Both the position numbers and the translations under genes were made by a program. The notes beneath the pieces are model-generated. The model was given only the letters and a program-made list of their open reading frames with translations. It was not told the DNA's origin and ran no database searches. DNA of 64,000 nucleotides from UBA349 sp963698135 (lineage in GTDB: Archaea > Methanobacteriota > Methanobacteria > Methanobacteriales > Methanobacteriaceae): positions 1 through 64,000 of the forward strand of contig CAVOPP010000010.1 of assembly GCA_963698135.1 (NCBI GenBank). The letters are read 5' to 3'. Positions 62,801-64,000 of this stretch are shown one piece after another; position 1 is the first letter of the stretch, and every line of letters begins with the position of its first letter.

Positions 62801-64000
62801 TTATCTACCAAACATTCGGGGGACTCTTTTTTTCCAGGCGGTGGGAAGTACAATGTCTATAGCATCATCCACAGTAACAATACCCCTTAATTTATTTTCA
62901 TTTTCTACTACGGGTAGAGCTATGAGATTATATTTGGCGATTTGTTGTGCGACATCGTGCTGATCTTCCATGACATTTACTTTGATTATATTGGTGTGCA
63001 TAAACTCGGTAACCGGTGTTTCAGGGTCCACCAGAAGAATATCTCTTACGGATGTTACTCCCACCAGATCTCCCTCATTGGAAACAACATAAATATAGTA
63101 AATTGTTTCTACATCCTTGGCAATCTCCCGTAAAGAATCCATTATTTCCTGTGCAGTTAATCTATCATTAACTTCTGCAAATTCCGTGGTCATTATACCA
63201 CCGGCGGTATTTTCAGGATATTCCAGTAATTTTCTTAAATCTTTGGATTCTTCAGGTTCCATTAAATCCAGCAATTCTTCTGCTTTTTCTTCAGGAAGGT
63301 CTGCTAAAACATCAGCAGCATCGTCTGGTGACATTTCGTCTAGAATTTCCGCTGCTCTTTGACTTTCCATTCCTTCCAATAGAGAGACCTGTTTTTCAGG
63401 AGAAACTTCTTCTAAGGTGTCTGCGGCAGACTCATCATCAAGGGAATTTAAGATGGTAAGTGATTCATTAAATCCCAGTTGATCTACAATTTCCGCCATA
63501 TCAGCCGGGTGAAGTTTTTTAATTTTTTGTTTAGATACTTTCAATTTAAGTTTGGAATAATCGCTTTTTAGGGCATCAATATCTTTCCAGGAGATGAGAT
63601 CTTCATTGGAGCTTATACCTAAAGGTTTTGTTATTCTTCCCAGTCCTAATCTTCTTAATATTCCATTAAAACCAATATCCACTCCAATAATGTGATAATG
63701 GCCATTTGTGGGGGATATCTTAAGATCATTGACTCGCCTTACCTTTTTACCCTCGATATCAACTACCTGTCTATCAATTACATCTCTAAAAAGACTGATT
63801 TCATTTTTTTGAATATCGTAATCTTGTATTTCTTTTAAGGGATATTTCAGGATTATTTCGTTATCAACTTCTCCTACATATCTCCAGGATATATTCATGG
63901 TTTTTTTATCAGTTGTATCTACTGTAAGGGCTTTGATTATGGGGTATGAATGGTGCGGTGAAACTACCACATCTTTTATCTTTCCGATTTTCTCACCATC
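62801..64000 (-). CDS. PRC-barrel / MgtE_N / CBS regulatory protein (5' end outside window)
   Basis: The frame is open to the window end, where it reads DGEKIGKIKDVVVSPHHS, so the start lies beyond 64000. About 399 residues are visible. They comprise a PRC-barrel, a second PRC-like barrel (about residues 65-125), the MgtE N-terminal superhelix (LHPADMAEIVDQLG, DDAADVLADLPEEKAEELL), then two CBS domains (GGIMTTEFAEV; FMHTNIIKVNV) ending IDIVLPTAWKKRVPR. The MgtE channel domain is absent. It would be a cytoplasmic Mg2+ or nucleotide sensor, probably controlling the NRAMP-related transporter 190 bases downstream. Confidence 0.85.
   Translation of the reverse strand, partial: DGEKIGKIKDVVVSPHHSYPIIKALTVDTTDKKTMNISWRYVGEVDNEIILKYPLKEIQDYDIQKNEISLFRDVIDRQVVDIEGKKVRRVNDLKISPTNGHYHIIGVDIGFNGILRRLGLGRITKPLGISSNEDLISWKDIDALKSDYSKLKLKVSKQKIKKLHPADMAEIVDQLGFNESLTILNSLDDESAADTLEEVSPEKQVSLLEGMESQRAAEILDEMSPDDAADVLADLPEEKAEELLDLMEPEESKDLRKLLEYPENTAGGIMTTEFAEVNDRLTAQEIMDSLREIAKDVETIYYIYVVSNEGDLVGVTSVRDILLVDPETPVTEFMHTNIIKVNVMEDQHDVAQQIAKYNLIALPVVENENKLRGIVTVDDAIDIVLPTAWKKRVPRMFGR

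Overview
The window comes from a mesophilic, AT-rich methanogen of the Methanobacteriales, most likely Methanobacterium. Three things point there. A complete eha operon (energy-converting [NiFe] hydrogenase A) carries the accessory genes known from Methanothermobacter thermautotrophicus. There are cell-wall proteins with pseudomurein-binding repeats and transglutaminase-like endoisopeptidase domains. Ribosome binding sites are of the GGTGAT/GGAGG type behind TTTATATA promoters.

Layout. (1) 1-7,863: a lasso-peptide locus on the minus strand. It has a PqqD-like recognition protein (B1), a leader protease (B2, broken by two frameshifts), an asparagine-synthetase-like macrolactam cyclase (C), a 40-codon precursor (A, core GSSPPYQVEPGSFADSEA), and an HPr-kinase-like tailoring kinase (one frameshift). 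A plus-strand gene for a DUF11-repeat surface protein lies between B2 and C; it has a 755-bp internal duplication and a frameshifted 3' end. (2) 8.4-18.7 kb: an MFS exporter, a membrane histidine kinase, a lipoprotein, two pseudomurein-peptidase-like secreted proteins, and a geranylgeranyl-reductase/UbiA pair. (3) 19.5-43.8 kb: a large envelope-glycan locus with two GT39-like membrane glycosyltransferases, six other recognisable glycosyltransferases plus one GT-A-like candidate, four sugar-nucleotide SDR enzymes, a UDP-glucose dehydrogenase next to a UDP-xylose-synthase-like decarboxylase, a decayed flippase, and a membrane protein with four DUF1616 modules. (4) 44.6-60.1 kb: ehaA to ehaR, then a formyltransferase homologue, a PfkB kinase, a third polyferredoxin and a CBS protein. 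(5) 60.4-64 kb: a zinc-ribbon protein, a CDP-alcohol phosphatidyltransferase, and an NRAMP-related transporter beside a PRC-MgtE_N-CBS protein that runs off the window end.

How it fits together. Eha couples ion flux to reduction of low-potential ferredoxin with H2. Its subunits and the three polyferredoxins (22 predicted [4Fe-4S] clusters) form the core-metabolism block, and every gene there is intact. By contrast, clear frameshifts fall in the lasso locus, the surface protein, a lipoprotein, a glycosyltransferase and the flippase. This suggests real decay or phase switching of accessory envelope functions, although sequencing indels cannot be excluded from sequence alone.

The most striking content is the archaeal lasso-peptide locus. 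Its precursor is very short, and its protease can be recognised only by reading across frames. No tRNA, rRNA, CRISPR array or insertion sequence was seen.
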